Below are positions 1 through 6,872 of a stretch of 64,000 nucleotides of DNA, in pieces (positions within the stretch are counted from its first letter, which is position 1; each line of letters opens with the position of its first letter). The notes under the pieces are model-generated. The model was given only the letters and a program-made list of their open reading frames with translations, did no database searches and was not told the origin of the DNA. The stretch comes from Hymenobacter sp. CRA2 (GTDB taxonomy: Bacteria > Bacteroidota > Bacteroidia > Cytophagales > Hymenobacteraceae): the NCBI RefSeq assembly GCF_002007105.1, contig NZ_MVBC01000001.1, forward strand, positions 248,001 to 312,000, in the 5' to 3' direction. The position numbers and the translations under genes are program-made.

Positions 1-1
1 C

Positions 2-112
2 GAAGAAGCAGTTCGCGTTATCAAAGGCATGCCGGCCTGGTCGCCGGGCAAGCAGAACGGTCGCTCGGTTAGCGTATCTTACACGGTACCGGTAACCTTC
101 ACCATCAAGTAA
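2..112 (+). CDS. TonB family energy transducer, C-terminal end (partial)
   Basis: Only the last 36 codons are inside the window, read in frame from base 2 to a TAA. The residues EEAVRVIKGMPAW, then NGRSVSVSYTVPVTF, match the end of the TonB C-terminal domain, which carries proton-motive energy from ExbB/ExbD to outer-membrane receptors. It is closely similar to the end of the complete TonB that follows (EEALRVIRQMPRW, then NGRAVSVRYTLPITF), so the two are tandem paralogues. A strong hairpin terminator follows, so the downstream TonB is probably transcribed separately. The start of the gene lies off the left edge. Confidence 0.85.
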   Translation, partial: EEAVRVIKGMPAWSPGKQNGRSVSVSYTVPVTFTIK

Positions 113-140
113 GCTTCCCGACTACTTCGCTTAGTCAACA

Positions 141-185
141 AAGAACCCCGAATTGAGCTTGGCTCGGTTCGGGGTTCTTGCTTTT
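141..185 (+). terminator. Intrinsic terminator after the first TonB gene
   Basis: AAGAACCCCGAA and TTCGGGGTTCTT form a perfect inverted repeat around a short loop, followed by a T-rich run (GCTTTTAT). It lies about 30 bases after the TonB stop codon. Confidence 0.8.
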
Positions 186-342
186 ATAGATTATTCGAAA
201 TTTTTCTACTCGAATACATACTGCGCAGTAATACCTCCACGTTTTGCTGCTAAAGGTCGGGCCAACGGGCAGGTACTGAGGAAGTGTGGGCAGTCGACCA
301 ATTAATCTATTGTACCATCGTTCACTTCACTTACCCACTGCC

Positions 343-1173
343 ATGACTCCGCTGCAACTCCGCCCTAGCACCCTGGACGAAATCGTCTTCGAAGGCCGTA
401 ACAAGGCCTACGGTGCCTTTGATTTACGCCGTTCGTATCCTGACCACCTGCGCCGTGCCCTTGGTATTTCCCTGGCTCTGTTTGCGCTGCTGGCTGCGTC
501 GCCCATAATTGTGCACGCTATATGGCCTGAGAAGGCGGCTCATACCTCTGGCAGAATCATTGACATTGCGCCAATAATTGATCCGGTTCTTCCGCCTAAG
601 CCCATAGAGCCTGCAAAGCCTATAGCTCAGCCAATGGCTGCGAAACCGGTAGCAACGATAGCCGTACCTACGCGCATCAAGCCTGATGATCAGGCGCGGA
701 CTCAGCCAGAGCCCATTGTTGCGCCGCCGGCGGATGCTTTGATTAGCTCAACCAGCAGTGTGGGCGAAGGCGTAGTACCCAACGACGGGACGGTATCTAC
801 GACTACTACCGGCTCCATCGACAGCGGCACGACTAACACCGTTGCTAAACCGGAGCCAGTCTTCAACTACGTAGAGAAGATGCCCGAATTTGCCGGTGGG
901 CAGGAGGCATTGGCCAAATACCTGCAGAAGAACATGCACTACCCGGCCCGGGCGTTGCGCGAAGGCGTGGAGGGTAAAGTATTCGTGGCTTTCACCGTTA
1001 ACTCCACCGGCGAAATCGTGGACGTGGAAGTGGTGAAAGGCCTGGGCTACGGCACCGATGAAGAAGCCCTGCGGGTGATTCGGCAGATGCCGCGCTGGCA
1101 GGCTGGCCAGCAGAACGGCCGGGCTGTATCGGTACGCTACACCCTGCCGATTACCTTCAAATACTCAAACTAG
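343..1173 (+). CDS. TonB family energy transducer
   Basis: 276 residues. The N-terminus (DEIVFEGRNKAYGAFDLRR) is the cytoplasmic signature of Bacteroidota TonB proteins. One membrane helix follows at about residues 39-60, then a proline/alanine-rich periplasmic spacer to about 160, and a TonB C-terminal domain beginning at PEFAGGQEAL. The frame stays open upstream to a GTG at 286, but the ATG at 343 gives the usual family start, so I chose it. It probably pairs with an ExbB/ExbD set outside the window to power the TonB-dependent receptors. Neighbours are a paralogous TonB upstream and a PstS-like lipoprotein and TPR protein downstream, an arrangement often seen next to exbB/exbD in this phylum. 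Confidence 0.92.
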   Translation: MTPLQLRPSTLDEIVFEGRNKAYGAFDLRRSYPDHLRRALGISLALFALLAASPIIVHAIWPEKAAHTSGRIIDIAPIIDPVLPPKPIEPAKPIAQPMAAKPVATIAVPTRIKPDDQARTQPEPIVAPPADALISSTSSVGEGVVPNDGTVSTTTTGSIDSGTTNTVAKPEPVFNYVEKMPEFAGGQEALAKYLQKNMHYPARALREGVEGKVFVAFTVNSTGEIVDVEVVKGLGYGTDEEALRVIRQMPRWQAGQQNGRAVSVRYTLPITFKYSN

Positions 1174-1217
1174 GGTAGTGCACGTTAAGGCTGCGCCCTA
1201 TTGTATTCTTAAGGCTC

Positions 1218-1262
1218 AAAAGCCTGTTTGAGGTGAACACTCAAACAGGCTTTTGCCTTTTT
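1218..1262 (+). terminator. Intrinsic terminator after TonB
   Basis: The perfect 14-base arms AAAAGCCTGTTTGA and TCAAACAGGCTTTT enclose a 9-base loop and are followed by a T-rich tail (GCCTTTTTAC). They lie about 45 bases downstream of the TonB stop. Confidence 0.85.
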
Positions 1263-1363
1263 ACCCACATGTGCTGTATTAGAGCGGCGCGATGCAGCGA
1301 ACAATCCTCCTACTTTTACGCGTTAAGCAAGAGCAGGCCTTTCTGCTCCTTAAATTTTGCTCC

Positions 1364-1612
1364 ATGCTCGATACCAATGCCGATGAGCGCATCGCGGGCC
1401 GCCAACGCCTGAAAACGATGCCCTACTTCATGCTGCTGATGTCACTGGTGTACATGGCTCTGGGAGCCTTCGTCATTGCTGCCCCGGCGGGCATGATTGT
1501 CCTCTCGCAGCAATCCAAGCGTATAGTTGGCGCCCTGTTCATCCTGTACGGATTAATTAGATTTGTTCGCACGTTCCGCCAGCATTTCCGCAAACGTCAT
1601 GACTCCTTTTAG
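1364..1612 (+). CDS. Small two-helix membrane protein of unknown function
   Basis: 82 residues from the ATG at 1364. An upstream in-frame ATG at 1292 would add 24 residues that look like non-coding sequence. I do not recognise a family. The protein has a short polar N-terminus, two hydrophobic stretches (about residues 21-42 and 53-70) and a basic tail ending in RTFRQHFRKRHDSF, so it is probably an inner-membrane hairpin protein with cytoplasmic ends. Its last codons overlap the start of the PstS-like gene by 14 bases, which implies co-transcription and perhaps translational coupling. It therefore probably belongs to the same TonB-associated operon. Confidence 0.65.
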   Translation: MLDTNADERIAGRQRLKTMPYFMLLMSLVYMALGAFVIAAPAGMIVLSQQSKRIVGALFILYGLIRFVRTFRQHFRKRHDSF

Positions 1613-2576
1613 CGCACGCTGGTCCACCCTGGGGGTGTCGCTGGCATTGGTCCTGGGCTTACTCGGCAGTTGCAACCGCAACAAGCCCATCGATGCCGAG
1701 GACGCCGAGAATGATACGCCCACCAGCGGGACCATTCACGTTAGCATCGACAACACGTTCGAGCCCATTCTGAAGTCGCACGTCGACACGTTTCAGAAGC
1801 TGTACCAGTATGCCCACGTCATTGCCGAGTACAAGCCGGAGCAAACGGCAGTGCGTGACCTGCTCACTGATAAAGTGCGGGCTATAGTTATTGCGCGGGG
1901 CCTGCGGCCCGGTGAGCAAGCCGTCTTCGACAGCCTTAAGATCGTGCCGCGTATTACCCATGTGGCCACCGATGGCATTGCCATCATCGTACATCCCTCC
2001 AACGCGGACTCGCTGCTGACGATGGCGCAGCTGCGCGGCATCTTCACGGGCCAGACCAAGCAGTGGAATCAGGTAAGCGGCAAGGCCTCCAAGCTGGGCG
2101 CCATTACGGCCGTTTTCGACCAGAACAACTCCAGCACGGCGCGCTACGTGCAGGACTCCGTCACCCGCGGCGCGGCGTTGGCGCCGGGCGTCTTCGCCAG
2201 CGAGTCGAACCCGAAGCTCATTGATTACGTTGCTACGCATCCGAACGCAATCGGCGTAATCGGCGTTAATTGGATTAGCGACATGGATGACGCCAAGGTG
2301 CAAAGCTTTTTAAGCAAGGTCCGGGTAGCGGCTATCAGCCAAAAAGCCACTCCCATGAAGCCCAGTGACTATGTGAAGCCGTACCAGGCTTACTTAGCTA
2401 CCAAGGAATACCCGCTGCGCCGCGACCTGTACGTCATCAGCCGCGAGGCGCGCGCCGGACTTGGCACCGGGTTTGCATCCTTCGTGGCAGGCAACCAAGG
2501 TCAGTTGATTTTCCTGAAATCAGGCCTGATGCCTGCCATTGGCCAGGTTCGCCTGGTGCAGGCCAACCGCGAATAA
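1599..2576 (+). CDS. PstS-like substrate-binding lipoprotein
   Basis: 325 residues. The signal peptide ends in a lipobox (LLGS before Cys25), so this is a lipoprotein. The rest reads as a PBP-like domain of the phosphate-binding PstS type: DGIAIIVHPSN and LRGIFTGQTKQWNQV are family landmarks, followed by NSSTARYVQDSV and a region around PLRRDLYVISRE. The ATG at 1599 is chosen over an upstream one at 1563 because it begins the signal peptide and overlaps the previous gene. No pstC, pstA or pstB follows; the neighbours are TonB and a TPR protein. In Bacteroidota such proteins often sit in TonB/ExbBD operons, so a role in an energised envelope process is as likely as classical phosphate uptake. 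Confidence 0.85.
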   Translation: MTPFSARWSTLGVSLALVLGLLGSCNRNKPIDAEDAENDTPTSGTIHVSIDNTFEPILKSHVDTFQKLYQYAHVIAEYKPEQTAVRDLLTDKVRAIVIARGLRPGEQAVFDSLKIVPRITHVATDGIAIIVHPSNADSLLTMAQLRGIFTGQTKQWNQVSGKASKLGAITAVFDQNNSSTARYVQDSVTRGAALAPGVFASESNPKLIDYVATHPNAIGVIGVNWISDMDDAKVQSFLSKVRVAAISQKATPMKPSDYVKPYQAYLATKEYPLRRDLYVISREARAGLGTGFASFVAGNQGQLIFLKSGLMPAIGQVRLVQANRE

Positions 2577-2631
2577 TGGCGGCCGGCTTGCTGAAATTGT
2601 CTCTCACACTTTTTCATTTACCCCTTACCTC

Positions 2632-4245
2632 ATGACCAATAAGCCCTGGAAGCTCTCGCTCCTCGCTGCTTTTTCGCTCGCCGGTTCGGCCGTGTTTGCC
2701 CAAAACCTGCCAGCCGCCCGTCAAGCCATCGAACTGGAACGCTACAGCGAAGCCAAGCGTCAGCTGCTGGCCAGCCAATCGAACCCCGAAGCGGCTTATG
2801 AGTTGGGGCGTTTGTACGCCAAGCAAGAGAAAGCCGACTCGGCTGCTTACTTCTTCAACATCGCCTCGAAAGATGTGCGTTTCCCGCTGGCTAACGTAGC
2901 CTCGGGCCGGGCACTGCTGGCGCAAGGCAAGAAAGCAGAAGCCGACATCCAATTTGACGCCGCCGCCAAAGCCACCAAGAACAAGGACGCCAAAGTGCTG
3001 GCGGCCATTGGTCAGGCCTATGCCGAGTCGGACATCAAGGATAACCAGAAAGGTGTAGATGCCATCAACCAAGCCATCAAGCTGAACAAGAAGGATGATG
3101 CTGCTTGGCTGGTGTACCTCGGTGACATCTACGAGAAGCGCGACAACGGCGGCGGTGATGCCATGAACGCCTATGACCGGGCGCTGCTGGCTGACCCGAG
3201 CTACACCCTCGCCTACTACCGCAAGGGCCAGCTGAACGTGCGTGCCCGCAACGGTAAGGAAGCTCTGACCAACTTCGAGAAAGTGGTAAGCCAGAACGCG
3301 AACTACGCGCCGGTGTACCGCGACATGGCTGAAATGTACTACTACGCTGGTCAGTACGACCAGGCGTCGCAGACCATGAAGAAGTACACGGACATGTCGG
3401 AGAAGACGCCGAACACGCAGGCGACTTATGCGGCTTTCCTGTACCTGAACAAGAAGTATCCGGAAGCACTGACGCAGATTCAGGAAGTGCTGGCTAAGGA
3501 CCCGTCGAACGTGACGATGAACCGCCTGCTGGCTTACTCGCTGTACGAAACCAACCAGAACGACCAGGCACTGGCCGCCATGGATAAGTACATGAAGATG
3601 GTGTCGGCCGATAAGCTCATCACCGACGACTACGTGTACTACGGCAAGATGCTGACCAAAGCCGGCCGTTCGGATGAGGGCATTGCCGTTATCGAGCGGG
3701 CCATCAAGAACGACCCGACCAAGGCTGCTGACCTGCAGAACGACCTAGCCCAGGCGTACATCATCAAGAAGGACTACCCCAAAGCCATTGGGGTATACAA
3801 AACCAAAATGGCCGGTGGTAAGGCTCAGCTGACGGATCAGGTGCGTCTGGCGGCCATCTACAGCCTGAACAAGCAGTACACGCAAGCCGACAGCCTGCTG
3901 AACATTGTGGTAACGGCTCGTCCGACCTACGCTCCCGGCTACCTGCTGCGCGCTCAGGCCAACTCGAACCTGGACCCGGAAGCCAAGCAAGGCCTGGCCC
4001 GCCCGCACTACGAGAAGTACATCGAGGTAGCCAAGGCTGACCCGGCCAAGAACAAGGACGGCCTCGCTGAAGCTTACCGCTACCTGGGTGCTTACTACTA
4101 CACCAAGGGCGACAAGGCTACGTCGGTAAGCAACTTCCAGCAGGCGCTGGCCGTGAACCCCGGCGACGAGCAAGCTACCAAGGCCCTGGCCGAAATCAAC
4201 AAAACGAAAACGGCCGCTAAAGCTGCTCCGCAGAAGAAGAAGTAA
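2632..4245 (+). CDS. Periplasmic tetratricopeptide-repeat protein
   Basis: 537 residues. An N-terminal signal peptide (ending SAVFAQ) is followed by about a dozen TPR-like helical pairs across almost the whole chain, for example AWLVYLGDIYEKRDN, AYYRKGQLNVRARNGKEAL and YVYYGKMLTKAGRSDEG. The C-terminal tail is lysine-rich and ends in QKKK. TPR arrays form protein-binding surfaces, so this is probably a periplasmic scaffold for the TonB/PstS-like cluster. The ATG at 2632 starts the signal peptide and lies 55 bases after the PstS-like stop, so the three genes form one operon. The ligand cannot be told from the sequence. Confidence 0.88.
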   Translation: MTNKPWKLSLLAAFSLAGSAVFAQNLPAARQAIELERYSEAKRQLLASQSNPEAAYELGRLYAKQEKADSAAYFFNIASKDVRFPLANVASGRALLAQGKKAEADIQFDAAAKATKNKDAKVLAAIGQAYAESDIKDNQKGVDAINQAIKLNKKDDAAWLVYLGDIYEKRDNGGGDAMNAYDRALLADPSYTLAYYRKGQLNVRARNGKEALTNFEKVVSQNANYAPVYRDMAEMYYYAGQYDQASQTMKKYTDMSEKTPNTQATYAAFLYLNKKYPEALTQIQEVLAKDPSNVTMNRLLAYSLYETNQNDQALAAMDKYMKMVSADKLITDDYVYYGKMLTKAGRSDEGIAVIERAIKNDPTKAADLQNDLAQAYIIKKDYPKAIGVYKTKMAGGKAQLTDQVRLAAIYSLNKQYTQADSLLNIVVTARPTYAPGYLLRAQANSNLDPEAKQGLARPHYEKYIEVAKADPAKNKDGLAEAYRYLGAYYYTKGDKATSVSNFQQALAVNPGDEQATKALAEINKTKTAAKAAPQKKK

Positions 4246-4266
4246 GCTTCGGTAGCTCCCAATAAG

Positions 4267-4300
4267 AAAGCCCGCTACGAACATCGTAGCGGGCTTTTTT
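4267..4300. terminator. Terminator between convergent genes
   Basis: AAAGCCCGCTACGA and TCGTAGCGGGCTTT form an almost continuous stem with a very short loop, followed by a T run on the + strand and a weaker one on the - strand. It ends the TPR operon and also lies just beyond the end of the pseudouridine synthase gene. Confidence 0.85.
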
Positions 4301-4324
4301 GTGGTCTTTCCGAAGGGCATAGTG

Positions 4325-5383
4325 CTAACTCTGGGTAGCGTACTTCTCCCAGCGCTTCAGCACGGTCTCAAAATCCTCTGGTAACTCTACTTCGAAGTGC
4401 ATCTGGGCACCGGTGGTAGGGTGTACAAACCCCAGTGACTTAGCATGCAACGCTTGGCGTGGCATCACCTCGAAGGAATTCTCCACGAAGCTCTTGTAGG
4501 AGCCTGTGCGCTGCCCGTACAGGATACGGTCGCCACCGTAGGCAGCATCAGCGAACAGCGGGTGACCGATGTGCTTCATATGCGCGCGAATCTGGTGCGT
4601 GCGGCCGGTTTCCAGGTTACACTGCACCAACGCTACGGGCCCGAAGCTCTGCAACACGCGGTAGTGCGTCACCGCATGCTTGCCCTCGGCGCTACCTTCC
4701 GGAAATACCGTCATCAGCTTACGGTCTTTGGGGTGCCGGCCGATATTGCCGCGGATAGTCCCGACCTCTTCCTTCGGCGTGCCCCACACCAGTGCCAGGT
4801 ATGTGCGCTCGATGGTGTGGTAGAAAAACTGGTTGGACAGGTGCGTCATGGCCCACTCCGTCTTGCCAATGACCAGCAGCCCCGAGGTGTCCTTATCGAT
4901 GCGGTGAATTAAGCCAGGGCGGATGTCACCGTTGCGGCCCGTAGGCAGGTTTTGCAGGTGCCAGGCCAGCCCGTTGACCAGCGTGCCATTCCAGTTGCCG
5001 TAGGCCGGGTGTACTACCATGCCAGCAGGCTTGTTCACCATCAGCAACTGGTCGTCCTCGTAGCGGATGTCCAGAGCCATCTGCTCCGGCACCACCTTAT
5101 CCTCGCGGGGCGGCTCCGGCAGAATCACCGTCACCACGTCGCCCGGCTTCACTTTGTAGCTCGATTTGGCGGGCTTGCCGTTCACCTGCACGGCATCTGC
5201 CTCAATGCCTGCCTGCACTTTGGTGCGCGACACGTTGGGCAGGCGGTTCAGCAGGAATTTATCCAGCCGCATGGGCTCCTGCCGGCCGTCTGCCTGAATG
5301 CGGTGATGCTCGTACAGCTCGTCTTCTTCGGCAAGGTGGCCGGGACCTTCGGGCAGCAGGTCGGGGTCTAGTTCGTGCATCAT
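4325..5383 (-). CDS. RluA/RluD family 23S rRNA or tRNA pseudouridine synthase
   Basis: 352 residues. An S4 RNA-binding domain lies at about residues 37-85 (MRLDKFLLNRLPNVSRTKVQ), followed by the RluA catalytic domain with the motif PGLIHRIDKDTSGLLV, whose Asp is the nucleophile, and the late motif LETGRTHQIRAHMKHIGHPLF. The enzyme isomerises uridine to pseudouridine in structured RNA. RluD is the closest well-known relative by layout, but the target cannot be fixed from sequence alone. The start is the ATG at 5383 or the adjacent one at 5380. A TATTTTTG box (minus strand) lies only 9 bases upstream, so the mRNA may have almost no leader. Confidence 0.9.
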   Translation of the reverse strand: MMHELDPDLLPEGPGHLAEEDELYEHHRIQADGRQEPMRLDKFLLNRLPNVSRTKVQAGIEADAVQVNGKPAKSSYKVKPGDVVTVILPEPPREDKVVPEQMALDIRYEDDQLLMVNKPAGMVVHPAYGNWNGTLVNGLAWHLQNLPTGRNGDIRPGLIHRIDKDTSGLLVIGKTEWAMTHLSNQFFYHTIERTYLALVWGTPKEEVGTIRGNIGRHPKDRKLMTVFPEGSAEGKHAVTHYRVLQSFGPVALVQCNLETGRTHQIRAHMKHIGHPLFADAAYGGDRILYGQRTGSYKSFVENSFEVMPRQALHAKSLGFVHPTTGAQMHFEVELPEDFETVLKRWEKYATQS

Positions 5384-5392
5384 GGTAGGCGG

Positions 5393-5400
5393 CAAAAATA
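5393..5400 (-). promoter_or_regulatory. Candidate -7 box of the pseudouridine synthase gene
   Basis: On the minus strand this reads TATTTTTG, an exact match to the Bacteroidota -7 consensus TAnnTTTG. I could not find a TTG -33 element at the proper distance. It partly coincides with the T-tract of the terminator of the OmpH/BamA operon, so its role as a promoter is uncertain. Confidence 0.4.
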
Positions 5401-5435
5401 CGAAAGCCGGAACCCGCACGGGCTCCGGCTTTCGG
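5401..5435 (-). terminator. Terminator of the BamA-OmpH operon
   Basis: CGAAAGCCGGA and TCCGGCTTTCG form a perfect 11-base stem. On the minus strand it is followed by TATTTTTG. It lies 18 bases beyond the stop codon of the last OmpH gene. Confidence 0.75.
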
Positions 5436-5452
5436 AATACGGCAGAAGCTGC

Positions 5453-6124
5453 TTACTTCTTCTTCACCTTGGTTTTGCCAGCCTGAGCGGCCGGAGCAGC
5501 CGGCGTAGTGCCAGCCGGCTTGGGAGCCGATACGGCCGGAGCCGCGTTGTTCTGGCCCGGGGTCACGCCCATTTCCTTCAGCACGAGGTCGGAGATGTCG
5601 CCATCTTTCGGGCCGTGCAGCAGGATCGGCGTGGTGCCGAAGCCAGCGTCCGAGTTGAACACGTAGGTGTAGCCGTTCTTCTCAGCTACCGCGTCGATGG
5701 TTTTCTGCAGCTTGTCGTACACCGGCTTCAGCAGGGTCTGCTGGCGCTGCTGCACCGACTGCTCGGCGTTCTGCTGAAACTCCTGGATGGATTGCTGCAG
5801 GTTGGTCAGCTCCTTCTCTTTATCGGCGCGGATTACTTCCGACCACCCTTGGGCGTTCTTCGAGTAATCTTCGCCCATTTTACGATAGTTAGCCACCTTC
5901 GCGTCGAGCTGGTTCTTGAGCTGCGTGCTGTAGTCTTTCAGCTGCGACTCAATCTGCTTGCTCTCCGGCATCTGGGTGATGACGTAGTCCACGTTGGTGT
6001 AACCAATCTTGAGCGGGCCAGCGGCGGCAGTAGCCGGAGCAGTTTGGGCCAGGGCGGCGGGGGCGGCGGTCAGCGTCAGGGCCGCGGCGGCCAGCACGAG
6101 GCGAAACTTGCGGGTCAGGGTCAT
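5453..6124 (-). CDS. OmpH/Skp family periplasmic chaperone (copy 2)
   Basis: 223 residues with a clear signal peptide ending APAALAQ. The mature part begins with the family hallmark KIGYTNVDYVITQMPESKQIESQLKDY, followed by a long charged coiled coil (about residues 60-150) that forms the tentacles of the Skp trimer. A C-terminal Ala/Pro-rich segment ends in KTKVKKK and is longer than in classical Skp. It probably holds unfolded outer-membrane proteins on their way to BamA, whose gene lies two genes upstream in the same operon. The ATG at 6124 starts the signal peptide; the frame extends further upstream without a signal-like sequence. Confidence 0.9.
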   Translation of the reverse strand: MTLTRKFRLVLAAAALTLTAAPAALAQTAPATAAAGPLKIGYTNVDYVITQMPESKQIESQLKDYSTQLKNQLDAKVANYRKMGEDYSKNAQGWSEVIRADKEKELTNLQQSIQEFQQNAEQSVQQRQQTLLKPVYDKLQKTIDAVAEKNGYTYVFNSDAGFGTTPILLHGPKDGDISDLVLKEMGVTPGQNNAAPAVSAPKPAGTTPAAPAAQAGKTKVKKK

Positions 6125-6158
6125 TGAGCGAAAAAGGTCAGGGGGTTGATGCACAAAG

Positions 6159-6836
6159 TTAATTATTCCGCGGAGCCGACTTCGCATTCACTTTTCCTCG
6201 GCTGGCCGGCGCCGCTTTTTGAGCGGGCTGATCATCACCAAATTCGGGGTCGGAAGGAGTTGTCGGCGGCGTTACGGTGCGTACTGCACCTTTCGGGCCA
6301 GGTTGGTTGCGGTCTTCAGATGCTAAACCCAATTCCTCCAAGACAAATTCCGTGTAGTCGTGGGCGGGGTTGGTATAAAGCATGGTCAGGTCGCCGGCTT
6401 TGTCGAACAAAATAGCCAATTGCTTCTTCTTGGCCACTTTTTCCACCGCCTCGAACACCTGATCCTGGATGGGCTTGGTCAGCTCCTGCCGCTTCTTGAA
6501 CAGCATGCCTTCGTAGCCAAAAATCTTATTCTGGTAGGCTTTGGCGTCCTGTTCCTTCTTCAGAATCTCGTCCTGCCGCTTCTTCTTCATCGGCTCGGTC
6601 AGCAGCACCTCTTCCGCCTGGTAAGTGCGGTAAAGCCGGTCAATATCCTTCTTCTGCGCTTCGACTTCCTTTTGCCAGTTCTGCGAGGCGGTGTTTAGCT
6701 CCTGCTGCGCCTGCGCATAAGCCGGCATCTTGCTCATGATGAACTCCGAGTCAACGTAGCCGAACTTCTGGGCCCGCGTCAGGCTAGGCATAAGCGCCAG
6801 CCACAACAGGGGTAGTGCACACAATAGTCGTTTCAT
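6159..6836 (-). CDS. OmpH/Skp family periplasmic chaperone (copy 1)
   Basis: 225 residues. The signal peptide (ending SLTRAQ) is followed by KFGYVDSEFIMSKMPAYAQAQQEL, the OmpH start pattern, then a coiled coil to about residue 150 and the segment AILFDKAGDLTMLYTNPAHDYTEFVLEELG, which is typical of the family. The C-terminus is proline-rich and basic. It lies 36 bases downstream of bamA and 34 bases before the second OmpH gene, so the three are co-transcribed. The paralogues differ in their coiled coils and tails, which suggests different clients or mixed trimers. Confidence 0.92.
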   Translation of the reverse strand: MKRLLCALPLLWLALMPSLTRAQKFGYVDSEFIMSKMPAYAQAQQELNTASQNWQKEVEAQKKDIDRLYRTYQAEEVLLTEPMKKKRQDEILKKEQDAKAYQNKIFGYEGMLFKKRQELTKPIQDQVFEAVEKVAKKKQLAILFDKAGDLTMLYTNPAHDYTEFVLEELGLASEDRNQPGPKGAVRTVTPPTTPSDPEFGDDQPAQKAAPASRGKVNAKSAPRNN

Positions 6837-6872
6837 ATGCTACTGAACGCCGGCCACCGGCAGTTTGGTGCC

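Noticed and set aside
1292-1363. N-terminal extension of the small membrane protein
   Set aside because: The added 24 residues are unlike the rest; they cover the likely leader, and ATG at 1364 gives a typical membrane protein start.
5453-6836. Two OmpH genes as a frameshifted single gene
   Set aside because: Each has its own signal peptide, full OmpH domain and stop, so they are two intact paralogues.
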